From Channallabes apus (lineage: Eukaryota > Chordata > Actinopteri > Siluriformes > Clariidae), in the NCBI GenBank assembly GCA_030522415.1, contig CM060115.1, positions 9,397,579 through 9,461,578 of the forward strand: a DNA stretch of 64,000 nt. Reading direction: 5' to 3'. The notes beneath the pieces were generated by a model, which saw nothing but the letters and a program-made list of their open reading frames with translations, was not told the origin of the DNA and ran no database searches. The position numbers and the translations under genes are program-made. Every line of letters starts with the position of its first letter. Positions within the stretch are counted from its first letter, which is position 1. Below are positions 45,900-57,925 of this stretch, in pieces.

Positions 45900-46690
45900 G
45901 GAACACTTACTTAACTTACTGGTTTGGTTTAAACATCGCTTATTACCTTATTCAGCAAAATAAATTCATTATTAACGTATTGAAGTATTTTAGTTAAGGA
46001 CAAAAACTGTGCTTGTGTTTAGAACTGCTGAACAGCCGAAAACACACACACACCCATCCCCCCGCCAAAAACACACACACAGAGCAATTAACACCATGTC
46101 ATACTCAGGAGTGGAAGGTGAGAAACCGCAATGGAGAATACCAAGTTTGTCGTTGCTCTTTTGGAGTTCTTAAAACCCAAAACATTTATTTATACTGAGA
46201 AAAAATTATTATGGGTCACAATCACAAACACAAATACATATAATCAAGTGTTTAACTGGTTTCATTTGTTTCTATGATCAATAATTATTATTATTATTTT
46301 CAGCCCAACTCTTTGACTATTTAAAACAAAGTTGTGTCCCATTTTTTGCCAATTGAAGTTGTTGGTTCAACTAAACAATTTTTAAATACCCAAACAATCC
46401 CCCAAAATTAAAACACGCAAAACAAGACTTTAACAATTCAATTTATTCTTCCAAAACTAGTCAAAGTTAAAACAGTAATTTATATAAAACAGATGAATAC
46501 ATGTTGTCTTTTTGCTTAAAGTTCATTAAACAACCCGGATACACCAGCTGCTTATAAGTCTCTATCTATAGTCCTTTTACATTAAAATAAAACATTTTCA
46601 AATATCAAAACTATTACATATTTGTTATTAATAATGTTATTACTTAACAGTTTAAGTCTTTGTTTCCCCCAAAGTACTGTATCAGACATT
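45900..46690. other. AT-rich DNA, no gene seen
   Basis: Contains a short CA/C-rich stretch near 46042-46081 and otherwise nothing recognisable. Confidence 0.5.
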
Positions 46691-46877
46691 TTGCAGTTCT
46701 ATGTTCAGAATATACAGTAGACCTGATCAAACATCATTCTAAAGCTGTCGGACTGTGACGTCATCCCTCCTACAGCTCCCTCAACAGCTTGTTCAGGCTC
46801 CTCCAGTCCTGTAGCTCCAAAAGTCCAGCCGTCAGCCGTCTGACTCCCCAAATCCTCCACAGCGGAGCTCTGCTTAA
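46690..46877 (-). other. Possible 3'-terminal exon of an unrecognised gene
   Basis: On the minus strand a good acceptor (TCCTGTTGTCTTTAAGCAG) is followed by a frame open for about 55 codons that includes VEDLGSQTADGWTFGATGLE and ends MFDQVYCIF then stop. It is more GC-rich than its surroundings and acidic. I do not recognise a family. With the promoter-like block at 47890-47990 it could form a two-exon transcript, but exon 1 has no usable in-frame ATG. Confidence 0.3.
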
Positions 46878-47034
46878 AGACAACAGGAGAATTTAGTCAA
46901 AACAAAGATAAATAAACTTTACAGAACATATAGTTCTAATAAAAATAAAATATATTAATAAACCTATTTACCACAGAGTGTGTAAAGTACTGCTTTGGGG
47001 ATTCTGTAATGTAAATAATCTGCCTGTGCTAATG

Positions 47035-47145
47035 TTAACCAGTGAACAGTGTTAGTGTTAACCAGTGAACAGTGTTAGTGTTAACCAGTGAACAGTGTTA
47101 GTGTTAACCAGTGAACAGTGTTAGTGTTAACCAGTGACTGTCTGT
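47035..47145 (+). repeat. 23-bp minisatellite, about 5 copies
   Basis: TTAACCAGTGAACAGTGTTA plus GTG repeats at 47035, 47058, 47081, 47104 and 47127 with almost no divergence. Confidence 0.95.
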
Positions 47146-47883
47146 ATTATCGTCTGCATTAAATTAACCGGGAATTTACTTAATGCGCTTCTCATACAAA
47201 TAAGTTAAGCGATATAACACTCGTATATGAGCATTAGTTCATCCCTGAAGCCAAACTATAACTTACTGAAGCCCCTCACACACACACACACACACACCTC
47301 CCCCCTCCTCCTCCTCCTCCTTAACTGATAAACACTTCTGTGTTGTTATTCAGCTCTTTAACTAAGCGCTCGCGCTACTGCGGAAAGTCCTGGACAAAGT
47401 GTATAAAATATAAACCGGGTTCTGAGCGTTACTAGCTCCTGTACAGCTCCCCTCAGTCTGTGTCCCTCATCAACTGCATCACATTATATTACAGTCACAG
47501 AAATAACCTGCTGATTAACTCTTAACCAGAGAATAAATAAGCGCTGAATTTATCCAGACAACACGCGGTGAGATTCTCTCAGTATTTACAGAGAACACAA
47601 ACACTCTTCATCGGGTAGTGCAGCTATTGTAATAGGGACATTAATAGTATTGTCGAAGCTTGAGCATGTTTTTGAGGTAAAGTGGAGTGACATTGTGAGT
47701 GTGTGACACTGACAGTAAGCTGTAATATTAACTCCAGACTTGGTAAACAGAACATTAAGTTCTCTAAAGTCACATCTGACCGCTGCTGCTGCTGCCAGTG
47801 ATATTTCAAACGGCCAATAAAAAAACTAAACTGGGAAATAAACTGTAAACTACCCCAAACACATTTTATAAAATAAAACATCA

Positions 47884-47990
47884 CTTACCACGAATAGTCC
47901 GTTAAGCCGCCATCTTCATCTCTGTAGTTTGGCAGCGTCAGTTCGGCGGGGGTGGAGGCGGGTTGTTAAAATCACGTGATTGCAACTCAG
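47884..47990 (-). promoter_or_regulatory. Promoter-like block with YY1-type site, E-box and splice donor
   Basis: Reading the minus strand: palindromic ATCACGTGAT (USF/TFE-type E-box), a GC-rich stretch, then GAAGATGGCGGC, the classic downstream YY1 initiator-region motif, then ATTCGTG followed by GTAAGTG, a consensus splice donor. This arrangement is typical of housekeeping-gene 5' ends. The ATG in the YY1 motif meets a stop after two codons, so exon 1 would be 5' UTR. Confidence 0.45.
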
Positions 47991-48209
47991 CGCAGCTGGC
48001 TTGTTTTAACGTGTTCTTGAGAACGAAGCGCCATCTAGTGGTGGCACCAGGTAAATGAATAAATTGGGCTTGAATGGGCGTGTTTACTGTGAAATCTTGA
48101 CACGCCTTTCAGCCAGAAAAGGGAGGGGGGATTACGGCGTGCAAAGGCCATTCACACGCCATTCACACTTCAGCCACACTGTCGCGGCTATTTGGCGTGG
48201 CTCCCACTG

Positions 48210-49842
48210 TATAGTGGGGATGGTGCGCTGCTGACCTCGACTCGGGACGTTGTGGGTCGGTGGGGGGAGTACTTCGAAGACCTCCTTAATTCCACCAACA
48301 TGCCTTCTGATGAGGAAGCAGAGTCTGGGGACATAGAGGTGGACTCTTCCATCTCTGGGGCCGAGGTCGCCGAGGTGATCAAAAGGCTCCGTGGTGGCGG
48401 GGCCCCGGGGGTGGATGAGAGTTCCTCAAGGCTCTGGATGTCGTAGGGCTGTCATGGTTGACACGTCTCTGCAACATTGCATGGACATCGGGGACAGTGC
48501 CTCTGGACTGGCAAACCAGGGTGGTGGTCCCCCTCTTCAAGAAGGGGGACCGGAGAGTGTGTTCCCATTACAGAGGGATCACACTCCTCCGCCTCCCCGG
48601 GAAAGTCTATTCAGGGGTCCTGGAAAGGAGGGTCCGTCGGATAGTCGAACCTCAGATTCATGAGGAGCAGTGTGGTTTTCATCCAGGTCGCGGAACAGTG
48701 GACCAGCTCTACACCCTTAGCAGGGTCCTGGAGGGGGCATGGGAGTTTGCCCAACCAGTCTACATGCGCTTTGTGGACTTGGAGAAGACATTCGACCGTG
48801 TCCCTCGGGGAGTCCTGTGGGGGGTACTCTGGGAGTATGGGATATCAGATTCCCTGTTAAGGGCTGTACAACCAGTGTCGGAGCTTGGTTCGCATTGCCG
48901 GTAGTAAGTCGGACCTGTTTCCGGTGAGAGTAGGACTCCGACAGGGCTGCCCTTTGTCACCGATCCTGTTCATAATTTTTTGGACAAGATTTCTAGGTGC
49001 AGCCAGGGCGTTGAGGTGGTACAGTTTGGTGGGCTCAGGATTGGGTCACTGCTTTTTGCAGATGACGTTGTTCTGTTGGCCTCATCATCCTGCGACCTAC
49101 AGCTCTCACTGGATCGGTTCGCAGCCGAGTGTGAAGCGGCTGGGATGAGATTCAGCACCTCCAAATCTGAGGCCATGGTCCTCAGCCGGGAAAAGGGTGG
49201 AATGCCCTCTCAGGGTTGGGAGTGAGATCCTGCCCCAAGTGGAACAGTTTAAGTATCTCGGGGTCTTGTTCACGAGTGAGGGTAAAATGGAACGTGAGAT
49301 CGACAGGCGGATCGGGGCAGCGTCTGCAGTGATGCGGGCTCTGTATCGGTCCAAAAGGCAAAGCTCTCAATTTACCGGTCGATCTACGTTCCTACCCTCA
49401 CCTATGGTCATGAGCTGTGGGTAGTGACCGAAAGAACAAGATTGCGAATACAAGCGGCCGAAATGAGTTTCCTCCGCAGGGTGTCTGGGCTCTCCCTTAG
49501 AGATAGGGTGAGAAGCTCGGTCATCCAGGAGGCGCTCAGAGTAGAGCCGCTGCTCCTCCGCATCGAGAGGAGCCAGATGAGGTGGCTTGGGCATCTATTT
49601 AGGATGTCCGGATCATTGTGAGGTGATCCGGACACGCCCCACCGGAAAGAGACCCCGGGGAAGACCCAGGACACGCTGGAAGGACTATGTCTCTCGGCTG
49701 GCCTGGGAACGCCTTGGGATCTCACCGGAAGAGCTGGAAGATGTGGCCAGGGAGAGGGAAGTTGAAGCTCCCTGCTGAAGCTGCTGCCCCTGCGACCCGA
49801 CCTCGGATAAGCGGAAGAAAATGGATGGATGGATGGACGGTT
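48210..49842 (+). pseudogene. Rex3-type (RTE clade) LINE, 3' part
   Basis: Continues the LINE interrupted at 40500. RT motifs in broken frames: KRLRGGGAPGVDE, VVVPLFKKGDRRVCSHYRGI, EEQCGFHPGRGTVDQLYTL, QGCPLSPILF, catalytic LLFADDVVLLAS, FKYLGVLFTSEGKMEREID, and RMRW-type QMRWLGHLFRM. The 3' end is GCGGAAGAAAATGGATGGATGG, the GATG-type tail characteristic of Rex3. At least four frameshifts. Confidence 0.88.
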
Positions 49843-51183
49843 TGGATATCGCCGCTAGCTGGATTCCTCTCGGCTGTGGCTATGGGGATTTTTCTCTCTG
49901 CAACTCTCCGCCCGGTGTCGTCTTTACATCAATACTTGGCAGCGGAACTGTTGCAGTTACGTGTCCATTAAAGCCAACCTCCACCAGCGCTGTATCTCCA
50001 CCAGGAAATTGTTTTACCCCGCCGTAAATATGCCCACCGTGGATCGCGCCGGAGGTTTCAGTTCGACTCTACACGACCAATTCCATCTTTTTGGTCTTCA
50101 AATCCCCGTCCTCAAAGGAAACACACTCGTACTGCTGATCCTTGTCTGCTAGTAAGGTTCACTAAGGCGACTTCCACAAATACTGGTAAGAACGATCTTT
50201 CTTTCGGACTGTGGTATCTACGTTCACTGACCAACAAGGGGCCTTTTGTTTACGACCTGCTGATGGATCGTAAGTTCGATTTCCTTTGTTTAACAGAGAC
50301 CTGGCAACAAAGCAATGACTTTTTTCATTTACAGTAAATCATTCTACTCCTCCTGGTTATGACTTTACTAGTAAACCACGAACTGTTGGCCCGGGGGATT
50401 GCAATATTGCATAAGGCAAAATGGAAAGTTGTAACCGTTTCTGAAATCGAATGCACATCATTTGAATTGGCTGCAGTGCAAATTAATGGAGTTGTTCCTA
50501 CCATTCTTGCTGTGGTGTACAGACCTCCAAAGGCCAATCCAGCATTTCTACAGGAATTTTCAACATTTTTAACTTCTCTTTGCTCTCTGTCCCCTAATGT
50601 GGTGTTGGTTGGTGATTTCAATATCCATGTCGACGATTCAGAAAGCTCCTTTTCAACAGAGTTTTCATCATGTTTGGATAGTTTTGGACTGCAGCAATTT
50701 ATCAAAGCGTCTACTCACTCAAAAGGTCATACTTTGGACTTGGTCTGCTGCTCTGGCGTCATCCCCGATAATTTTACTATTACTGATTTATCACTGTCTG
50801 ATCACATGTTGGTGTCTTTTAATGTTGTTCTATCTATAGTCAAGCCCAATTTGTACCGTACCATGACTTTTCGTAATATTAAGAACATTGATGTTTCAGT
50901 GCTCTCAGAATGTTTGTCTACACTTCTATCTATCAACTACCCTTCGACTCCCGATGATTTAGTTCAGCAATACAATGATCATTTACAAATCATCCTTGAT
51001 GTATGTGCTCCATTGAAAACCAGGAAGGTCTCGTTTGTCAACTCTGCCCCCTGGTTTACTTGTGAACTTCGCCATCTTAAGGTCAAGGGTCGTCGTTTGG
51101 ACTGGACTGCACTAAGACTGGACTTGCTATTCATAAAGATTTGTATGCTGATCATATGAAAGCTTACAAGACTGCACTTTCCA
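49843..51183 (+). pseudogene. L2-clade LINE, endonuclease half
   Basis: Starts directly after the Rex3 tail. From about 50215 the broken frames give FDFLCLTETWQQSND, STPPGYDF, then 50359-51159 GIAILHKAKWKVV, VVYRPPKANPAFLQEF, VLVGDFNIHVDDSESS, STHSKGHTLDLV and DLSLSDHMLVSF: an APE-type endonuclease of the L2 group. Coding similarity continues to KAYKTALS at 51180, where the Gypsy LTR begins. Continues at 57682. Confidence 0.8.
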
Positions 51184-52416
51184 CTTTATTGCAATTTTAC
51201 TTTTAAAACAAATTAAAATATTTTCATATATAATATCAACAAGGGCAATCACATGCAATATATGAAAAAAAGGGACACGGCACTCTGTGTACACACAACA
51301 ATAATGAAAAAAATAACAATCCAAACGAAATAAACCACAGAAGAATTCGGACAGGCGTCTTGGCAACAAGGGCAGACTAAAGGAGGTGCTAACCTTACAA
51401 GTGCACTTCACACCATTTCACTCAAAGGAAAACATGAATCCCAGCTACACTGCACTCCACACACTGTTACTACCCTCAGCACTACAAACTACCCTTCCCC
51501 CAACCCAGCCATGCCCGAAGTCAACAAACACGAAATACAAAAAGGACACCCAAATCAACAATAGAAAAACAATAAATAAAAGGCAGAAAAAGAAATAACA
51601 TACAAAATTATATGTAGCTCGGATAGCTCGCCGTGATTATCCTCTAAAGTCTGAGCTATATTACAACCTTCACCACAGACTCACGAATGCAGAGAGCCAA
51701 AGTCCATACTAGCTCCAACCGATAGCCGAGCAGCTCCGAGCTACCAATCACGTGATGTGATCGGCTATCAAAAAAATAAAAAAACAACAGAGGAGAAAAC
51801 AGCAGCGCCGTCCTCAGCCCAAAACAGAGGACCAGTACTTCCGCCGTCACGAGATCCACCCTCAATGCACTAACCATCCGAAGCTCACTAAGAGAGAGTC
51901 ATGACTAAGTCGTATGTTTTTTTCAGGAGAAGCCAGAGAAAGTGAAACTCACTTACCCGGATGAATCGTTGCGCCACGCGAGTTGCAGCGCCGTTCACAG
52001 CACCCACGCAAAAGTATACAGGCATAAAGAATAGTTCACAGCTAAAAGGTAAACAGACGCCCGTTAGAATCACCCAACGGCAGCATACGCAGCACATGAG
52101 GAGCTTATACCTACCCGACAACCCGTGAACAGTCCGTCTCAACCAGATATCCGTTTAACCAGCGTGCACCCTAATAAGAAGAAAATAATCAGAGTTTAAG
52201 GTATATGTCCACTTCTTCATTAGCCGCATAGCTACAGATAGTACTCACACACCTTCTGTCCACACGCCCCCGTGAAGGCGGTCCCAGTCGTGACGTATGC
52301 CAGGTACAACAAAATCCAGCCTTAAGTACTGTCAGAACTCATACTGATAGGCTGCCATGGGTGACAATCACCTAGCAGTGGGCCAATGGGAAGCCCACAT
52401 TGCCCACACTGCCACA
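51184..52416 (-). repeat. 3' LTR of minus-strand Gypsy, truncated
   Basis: Nearly identical to 56445-57681. Lacks the last roughly 150 bases of the LTR (those at 56295-56444), so it ends just past the AATAAA signal in minus sense. On the other side it ends GCCACA (minus TGTGGC). Confidence 0.9.
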
Positions 52417-52465
52417 ATCTACCCACAGCTCTTGAATCGTCGACCCGACGATTGCCCAATTATCC

Positions 52466-55400
52466 TTAAGCCCACGGCCTGAACAGGGCAGACATGGGAT
52501 TAGACGAGGCCTCAACAGCCTCAACACTTACCACCCTCGCCACGGTCCTAGGAAGATGGTAGACACTAGAATGTTGGCCGGCAGTAGATCGCCTAGTGCG
52601 TCTCACTGCCCCATCACCACAAGGGGGACCTGCAGGACCAAGGTTGATCATGGGTGATGGACTTACAGCATCCTGTCCTAATGATTCGGAGTCCACTGGG
52701 TCCTCAACGGCCATACCCACCCCCAACGTCAATGAACTGGGGCCCACCAGAGCCCGGTCCCGACTCTGCAACTCCGTGGCAGCGGGCCGAGTCTCCGGTA
52801 CCACCCGAACCAGATCAACTTCCTCGAAGGAGGAAGACTCCAACAACGTCTCGTCGGCAACTGGAGAGGCCTTCTCTGGAGAAGGAACTAAAACTTCTCC
52901 CCCTACTCTTTCCTTTAACAACGAGCGATGAACATACTTTACCCGATTCACATCGGTTACTGGTGCAATGGCATAAACTGAACCTCCCACCCCAGGTGCC
53001 TTTACCACCTGGTACAACACTGAACTCCAGCAGTCCTGAATCTTATGACGACCCCTGAGACCATAGTTGCGAAGATAAACAACTTGGCCTACACCCAAGG
53101 GTACATCCCGGACACGAGAGTCGTACCGTTCCTTACGGCGTTCAGCAGCCAACTTTAACTGTTCCCGGGCTCCCTCAAAAGCTACCTGCAGTCTCGTCTG
53201 ATGTTCTAGCACCCAGTTATTAACACTACCAGGACCCTTTTCCTGGCCACGACCCAGCAGAAAATCAACGGGCAATCGTGGTTCCTGCCCGAACATCAGG
53301 AAATATGGAGACTCCCCAGTCACTTGATGGGGAGTGGTGTTGTAGCAATAGAGTAATTGAGGAAGTGCCGAAACCCAATCATCCTTCTGCGAACTGGGCA
53401 AAGTGCGCAACAGATTGTGCAGCGTCCGATTGAACCGCTCGCACTGCCCATTACCCACAGGGTGCCACGGGGTGGTACGAGATCTTTTTACCTGGTACAA
53501 GTTACATAGCTGTTGAACAAGGGACGACTCGAAACTGCGACCTTGGTCTGAGTGGATACGAGCAGGAACACCAAACTTGCAGAACCACTCGGACACCAAC
53601 ACCTGAGCCACAGTTTCAGCCCGCTGGTTCCGAGTAGGGACTGCCTGCGTAAATTTGGTGAAAACATCGGTCATTACCATTACATTCTCAACCCCGGAAC
53701 GAGAGGGTTCCAGCAAGGTAAAATCAATGGCCAAGATCTCATTTGGCCTTTCTGCCAAAAGGTGGCCCATAAAACTCCGAGGCGCCAGCTGTGTATCCTT
53801 TGCAGCCTGGCACCGCTCACACTCACGGCACCACCGGGCCACATCGGCTGTCAGGCCTGGCCAATAACAGCGTTGACGAACCAGCTCAGTGGTGCGGTCG
53901 ATACCCTGGTGCCCATGCCCTTCATGAACACTAGCTAAAACCTCACCCTGCAAAGCAGACGGAAGAACCAACTGCAAGCTTTCCTCGCCTCCATCTGGTC
54001 GAAAGACACGGCGATACAACACGCCCTCCTTGTCCACCAATCGATCCCATTGGCGAAGCAACACCAGGACGGTTTTGGACATCTGTCCACGCTCTGCCGA
54101 AGATGGAGGCGCACCTTGTCGCCAAAACCTTAACAGCTGTCCAATGGCCGGGTCGTCCTGCTGACACAATGCCATATCAACCCCAGAACCGGGCAGCACA
54201 GAAACCGTCGCCTGAATCGCCGGTGGACACAATTCTGCCGCCACCACTTGCTTAACACTAACCGGCACCTCAACCCCCGGCAAGAGTGCACTCAATTCAC
54301 CCTGGCCGGAGGGATCCTGCCTTGAAAGAGCGTCCGCATTCCTGTTACTCCTACCCGATCGATACTTGAGGGTAAAAACAAACGCTGCCAGCTGGGCCGC
54401 CCAACATTGTTCAGTGGCCGCAAGCTTAGCCGTAGCCAAATGGCTAAGAGGATTATTATCAGTGTAAACAATACACTTATGTCCCAACAGATATTCCCGA
54501 AACTTTTCGGTCATGGCCCACTTGAGCGCCAAAAACTCCAACTTCATGGAGCTATAGTTAACCATGTTGCGCTCAGTGGGCCTAAGACTCCGGCTAGCGT
54601 ACGCAATAGGTCGTACTTTCCCATTCTGCTCCTGGGAAAGGACGGCCCCCAAACCACCATAGCTGGCATCCACCTCTAGAATAAAGGGAATGGAGAAGTC
54701 AGCGTAGGCCAACACCGGGGCTGTTGTAAGCCTAACCTTCAACTCCTCAAAGCTCTGTTGACACTGTTTTGACCATACATCAGGGAAACTCCTACCAGCC
54801 CGTACCCGAGGCCTAACGGCAGCACACTCAGCCACCGCCCGATGCAAGGGGCCTGCCAGCTTGGCAAAATCTTGCACAAAACGCCGATAGTAACTGGCAA
54901 ACCCCAAGAATGAGCGCAACTCAGACGCACTGGTGGGACACCGCCACTGTGACACTGCCTCTATCTTACCTGGGTCAGTGGATACACCCTGAGCAGAAAT
55001 GACATGACCTAAATACTTTACCTCTTTCTGGAAAAACGCACACTTTGCCAATTTGGCCTTCAACCCCTCATGCTCCAATCGCCCCAACACAACCTCCAAC
55101 CGCTCCAAATGCTGTGAAACGGAAGAGGAAAAGACCACAATATCATCTAGATACAACAATAAAGAACTACCCTGTTGATGCCCAAACAGCCGTTCCATCA
55201 ACCGCTGAAACGTACTTGGAGCATTACACAGCCCAAAAGGCATCCGATTAAACTCGAATAGGCCAAAAGGAGTACAAAACGCCGTCTTAGCGCGATCTCT
55301 TTCGAGGACGGGTACTTGGTTGTACCACCTGGCCAAATCCATAGTGGAGAACCACCCAGCCCCCGTCAGAAAATCAAGCGACTCTTCAATGCGCGGAAGG

Positions 55401-56071
55401 GGAAAGGCATCCTTCCTCGTCTTTGCGTTTAATTGCCGATAATCGACACACATGCGCAGGCTTCCGTCCTTCTTCCGGATGAGCACTATAGGCGACGCAT
55501 ATGGACTACAACTCTCCCTGATAACATTGGCTTCTAGAAGCTGGTTAATGTGCGACTTAACTACTTCATACTCAGATGGCGGAATTCGCCTGTACCGCTG
55601 ACGCACAGGCACCGAATCCAACAACGGTATCTCATGTGAAATCACATCTGTACAACCCAGATCACCCTCATGGGCCGAAAATACAGACAGATATCGCCGC
55701 AACAACGCTCTGACCTCACCTTGCTCCTCTCTGGCCTCTCCCTCCAAATGATCGAAGAGAAAGAAAGCTTTATCAACGGCAGACATATGACGGGACTGCA
55801 TACAAGCCTGGGCTTCCTCAATCCACTCTTCAATGTCTAAACCGGACCTGCCACTAAATTTTGCACACCTACGATCTCGAGGTACCAAAACATACCTTTC
55901 TGGTAGAACAGCACACTCCGCACCTGACTGCGACGTGGGGAGAGGAGGCTCATCAGCCGCAGATGGCCCACTGGGACCTGGCTGAGCAGCTAATTGCTCT
56001 TGCCGCAACCGTTCATTATTGGCTCGTAACTGAGCTACTATCTCCCTCAACTTACGCAGTTCCTCCTCCAT
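52466..56071 (-). pseudogene. Ty3/Gypsy gag-pol with in-frame gag-protease deletion
   Basis: A single 1201-codon frame. N-terminus is a leucine/glutamate coiled coil (LREIVAQLRANNERLRQE), then the capsid start (FSGRSGLDIEEWIEEAQACM, LFDHLEGEAREE). At about residue 116 it jumps straight to the pre-RT linker (EVRALLRRYLSVF), so most of capsid, the zinc knuckle and the protease are missing. Downstream is complete: RT with LLYLDDIVVFSS, RNase H (LEVDASYGGLGAVLSQ), integrase HHCC finger (HEGHGHQG...CRECERC) and catalytic IDFT, SDQG and CERF with D-35-E spacing. No chromodomain is obvious. The frame is open, but without protease and most of gag it could not work alone. Confidence 0.9.
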
Positions 56072-56294
56072 ACCTGAAACACAATGGAGGCGCCCGGGAC
56101 GCCGCTGCTGTCTCTCCTCCGGCTCAATATCTGCTCAAAATCAATCCTAAAAAAACACTAATGAAACAAAACAAAATTGAGTACACAGAATTTTTTTTAT
56201 TTTTTTATTTTTTATTTATATATTTATATTAATGCGTACATATGCACCCACGTCTCTCAGAAAATAGAAGTCTATCCTGCCGATTACGCCAAAA

Positions 56295-57681
56295 TGTGGC
56301 AACACTGTAATCTGACAATTATCAGGTATAAAATTTCTAACTCGATTACGCCACCCCGAGGTTAACCGGGGAAATAACACCCATAAAGGACGAAGGTTCA
56401 CTAGGCTAGAAGAACATGAGAGACAAGGGTACAAAAGTACAAAACTTTATTGCAATTTTACTTTTAAAACAAATTAAAATATTTTCATATATAATATCAA
56501 CAAGGGCAATCACATGCAATATATGAAAAAAAGGGACACGGCACTCTGTGTACACACAACAATAATGAAAAAAATAACAATCCAAACGAAATAAACCACA
56601 GAAGAATTCGGACAGGCGTCTTGGCAACAAGGGCAGACTAAAGGAGGTGCTAACCTTACAAGTGCACTTCACACCATTTCACTCAAAGGAAAACATGAAT
56701 CCCAGCTACACTGCACTCCACACACTGTTACTACCCTCAGCACTACAAACTAACCTTCCCCCAACCCAGCCATGCCCGAAGTCAACAAACACGAAATACA
56801 AAAAGGACACCCAAATCAACAATAGAAAAACAATATAAATAAAAGGCAGAAAAAGAAATAACATACAAAATTATATGTAGCTCGGACAGCTCGCCGTGAT
56901 TATCCTCTAAAGTCTGAGCTATATTACAATCTTCACCACAGACTCACGAATGCAGAGAGCCAAAGTCCATACTAGCTCCAACCGATAGCCGAGCAGCTCC
57001 GAGCTACCAATCACATCACAACACATACAAAAAAATAAAAATAAAAAAACAACAGAGGAGAAAACAGCAGCGCTGTCCTCAGCCCAAAACAGAGGACCAG
57101 TACTTCCGCCGTCACTAGATCCACCCTCAATGCACTAACCATCCGAAGCTCACTAAGAGAGAGTCATTACTAAGTTGTATGTTTTTTTCAGGAGAAGCCA
57201 GAGAAAGTGAAACTCACTTACCCGGATGAATCGTTGCGCCACGCGAGTTGCAGCGCCGTTCACAGCACCCACGCAAAAGTATACAGGCATAAAGAATAGT
57301 TCACAGCTAAAAGGTAAACAGACGCCCGTTAGAATCACCCAACGGCAGCATACGCAGCACATGAGGAGCTTATACCTACCCGACAACCCGTGAACAGTCC
57401 GTCTCAACCAGATATCCGTTTAACCAGCGTGCACCCTAATAAGAAGAAAATAATCAGAGTTTAAGGTATATGTCCACCTCTTCATTAGCCGCATAGCTAC
57501 AGATAGTACTCACACACCTTCTGTCCACACGCCCCCGTGAAGGCGGTCCCAGTCGTGACGTATGCCAGGTGCAACAAAATCCAGCCTTAAGTACTGTCAG
57601 AACTCATACTGATAGGCTGCCATGGGTGACAATCACCTAGCAGTGGGCCAATGGGAAGCCCCCATTGCCCACACTGCCACA
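56295..57681 (-). repeat. 5' LTR of minus-strand Gypsy, full length
   Basis: 1387 bp; minus sense starts TGTGGCAGTG and ends GTGTTGCCACA. In minus sense TTTTGGCGTAATCGG follows and is the likely primer-binding area. It contains AATAAA at about 56443-56450. Differences from the other LTR include the block near 57010-57045. Confidence 0.9.
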
Positions 57682-57925
57682 TATAGAATTATGTAACGAT
57701 TTTATGCTCTTTTTTTAATAAGAAAATTTAACTGATCCACCAGCAAATGGTTCCACCCAGCTCTGATCTTAATGGTCAAATGCTAAGGGCTGACTATACC
57801 TTTTCTATTTTTATACTACCAACTGTGGAAGAAGTTTGTTATATTATACAAAAATCTAAATCTGTTACATGTCAACTGGATCCTCTACCAACCCACTTAC
57901 AGATGTGACCGTTAAGAATGTGCGT
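57682..57925 (+). pseudogene. L2-clade LINE, linker region after the Gypsy insertion
   Basis: Broken frames read FFNKK-like sequence, then VEEVCYIIQKSKSVTCQLDP and LPTHLQ, the conserved stretch between endonuclease and RT in L2 elements (STC.LDPLPT). It continues the element of 49843-51183; about 100-150 bp between them is missing. The RT itself is absent. Confidence 0.7.

Larger units (their letters stand above)
40501..48209. mobile_element. 7.7-kb TIR-bounded unit inserted in the Rex3 LINE
   Basis: Left end CAGTGGGAGCCACGTCAAAC and inverted right end CAGTGGGAGCCACGCCAAAT match at 24 of 26 positions including the following AGCCGC. TA occurs on both sides (40499-40500 and 48210-48211). Deleting the unit with one TA rejoins the LINE frame as NTVYSGDGALL. 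Contents: tandem module with a tRNA-Ile, (TA)n, a 2.85-kb LINE, a 23-bp minisatellite and a promoter/exon-like segment. No transposase was found. Superfamily unknown; TA target duplication fits Tc1/mariner/pogo-like mobilisation. Confidence 0.75.

Noticed and set aside
47035..47145. CRISPR-like array
   Set aside because: Direct repeats of 23 bp without unique spacers in a vertebrate genome; a minisatellite.
50359..51159. 266-codon frame as a host nuclease gene
   Set aside because: Motifs match the L2 LINE endonuclease and it is flanked by other L2 sequence.
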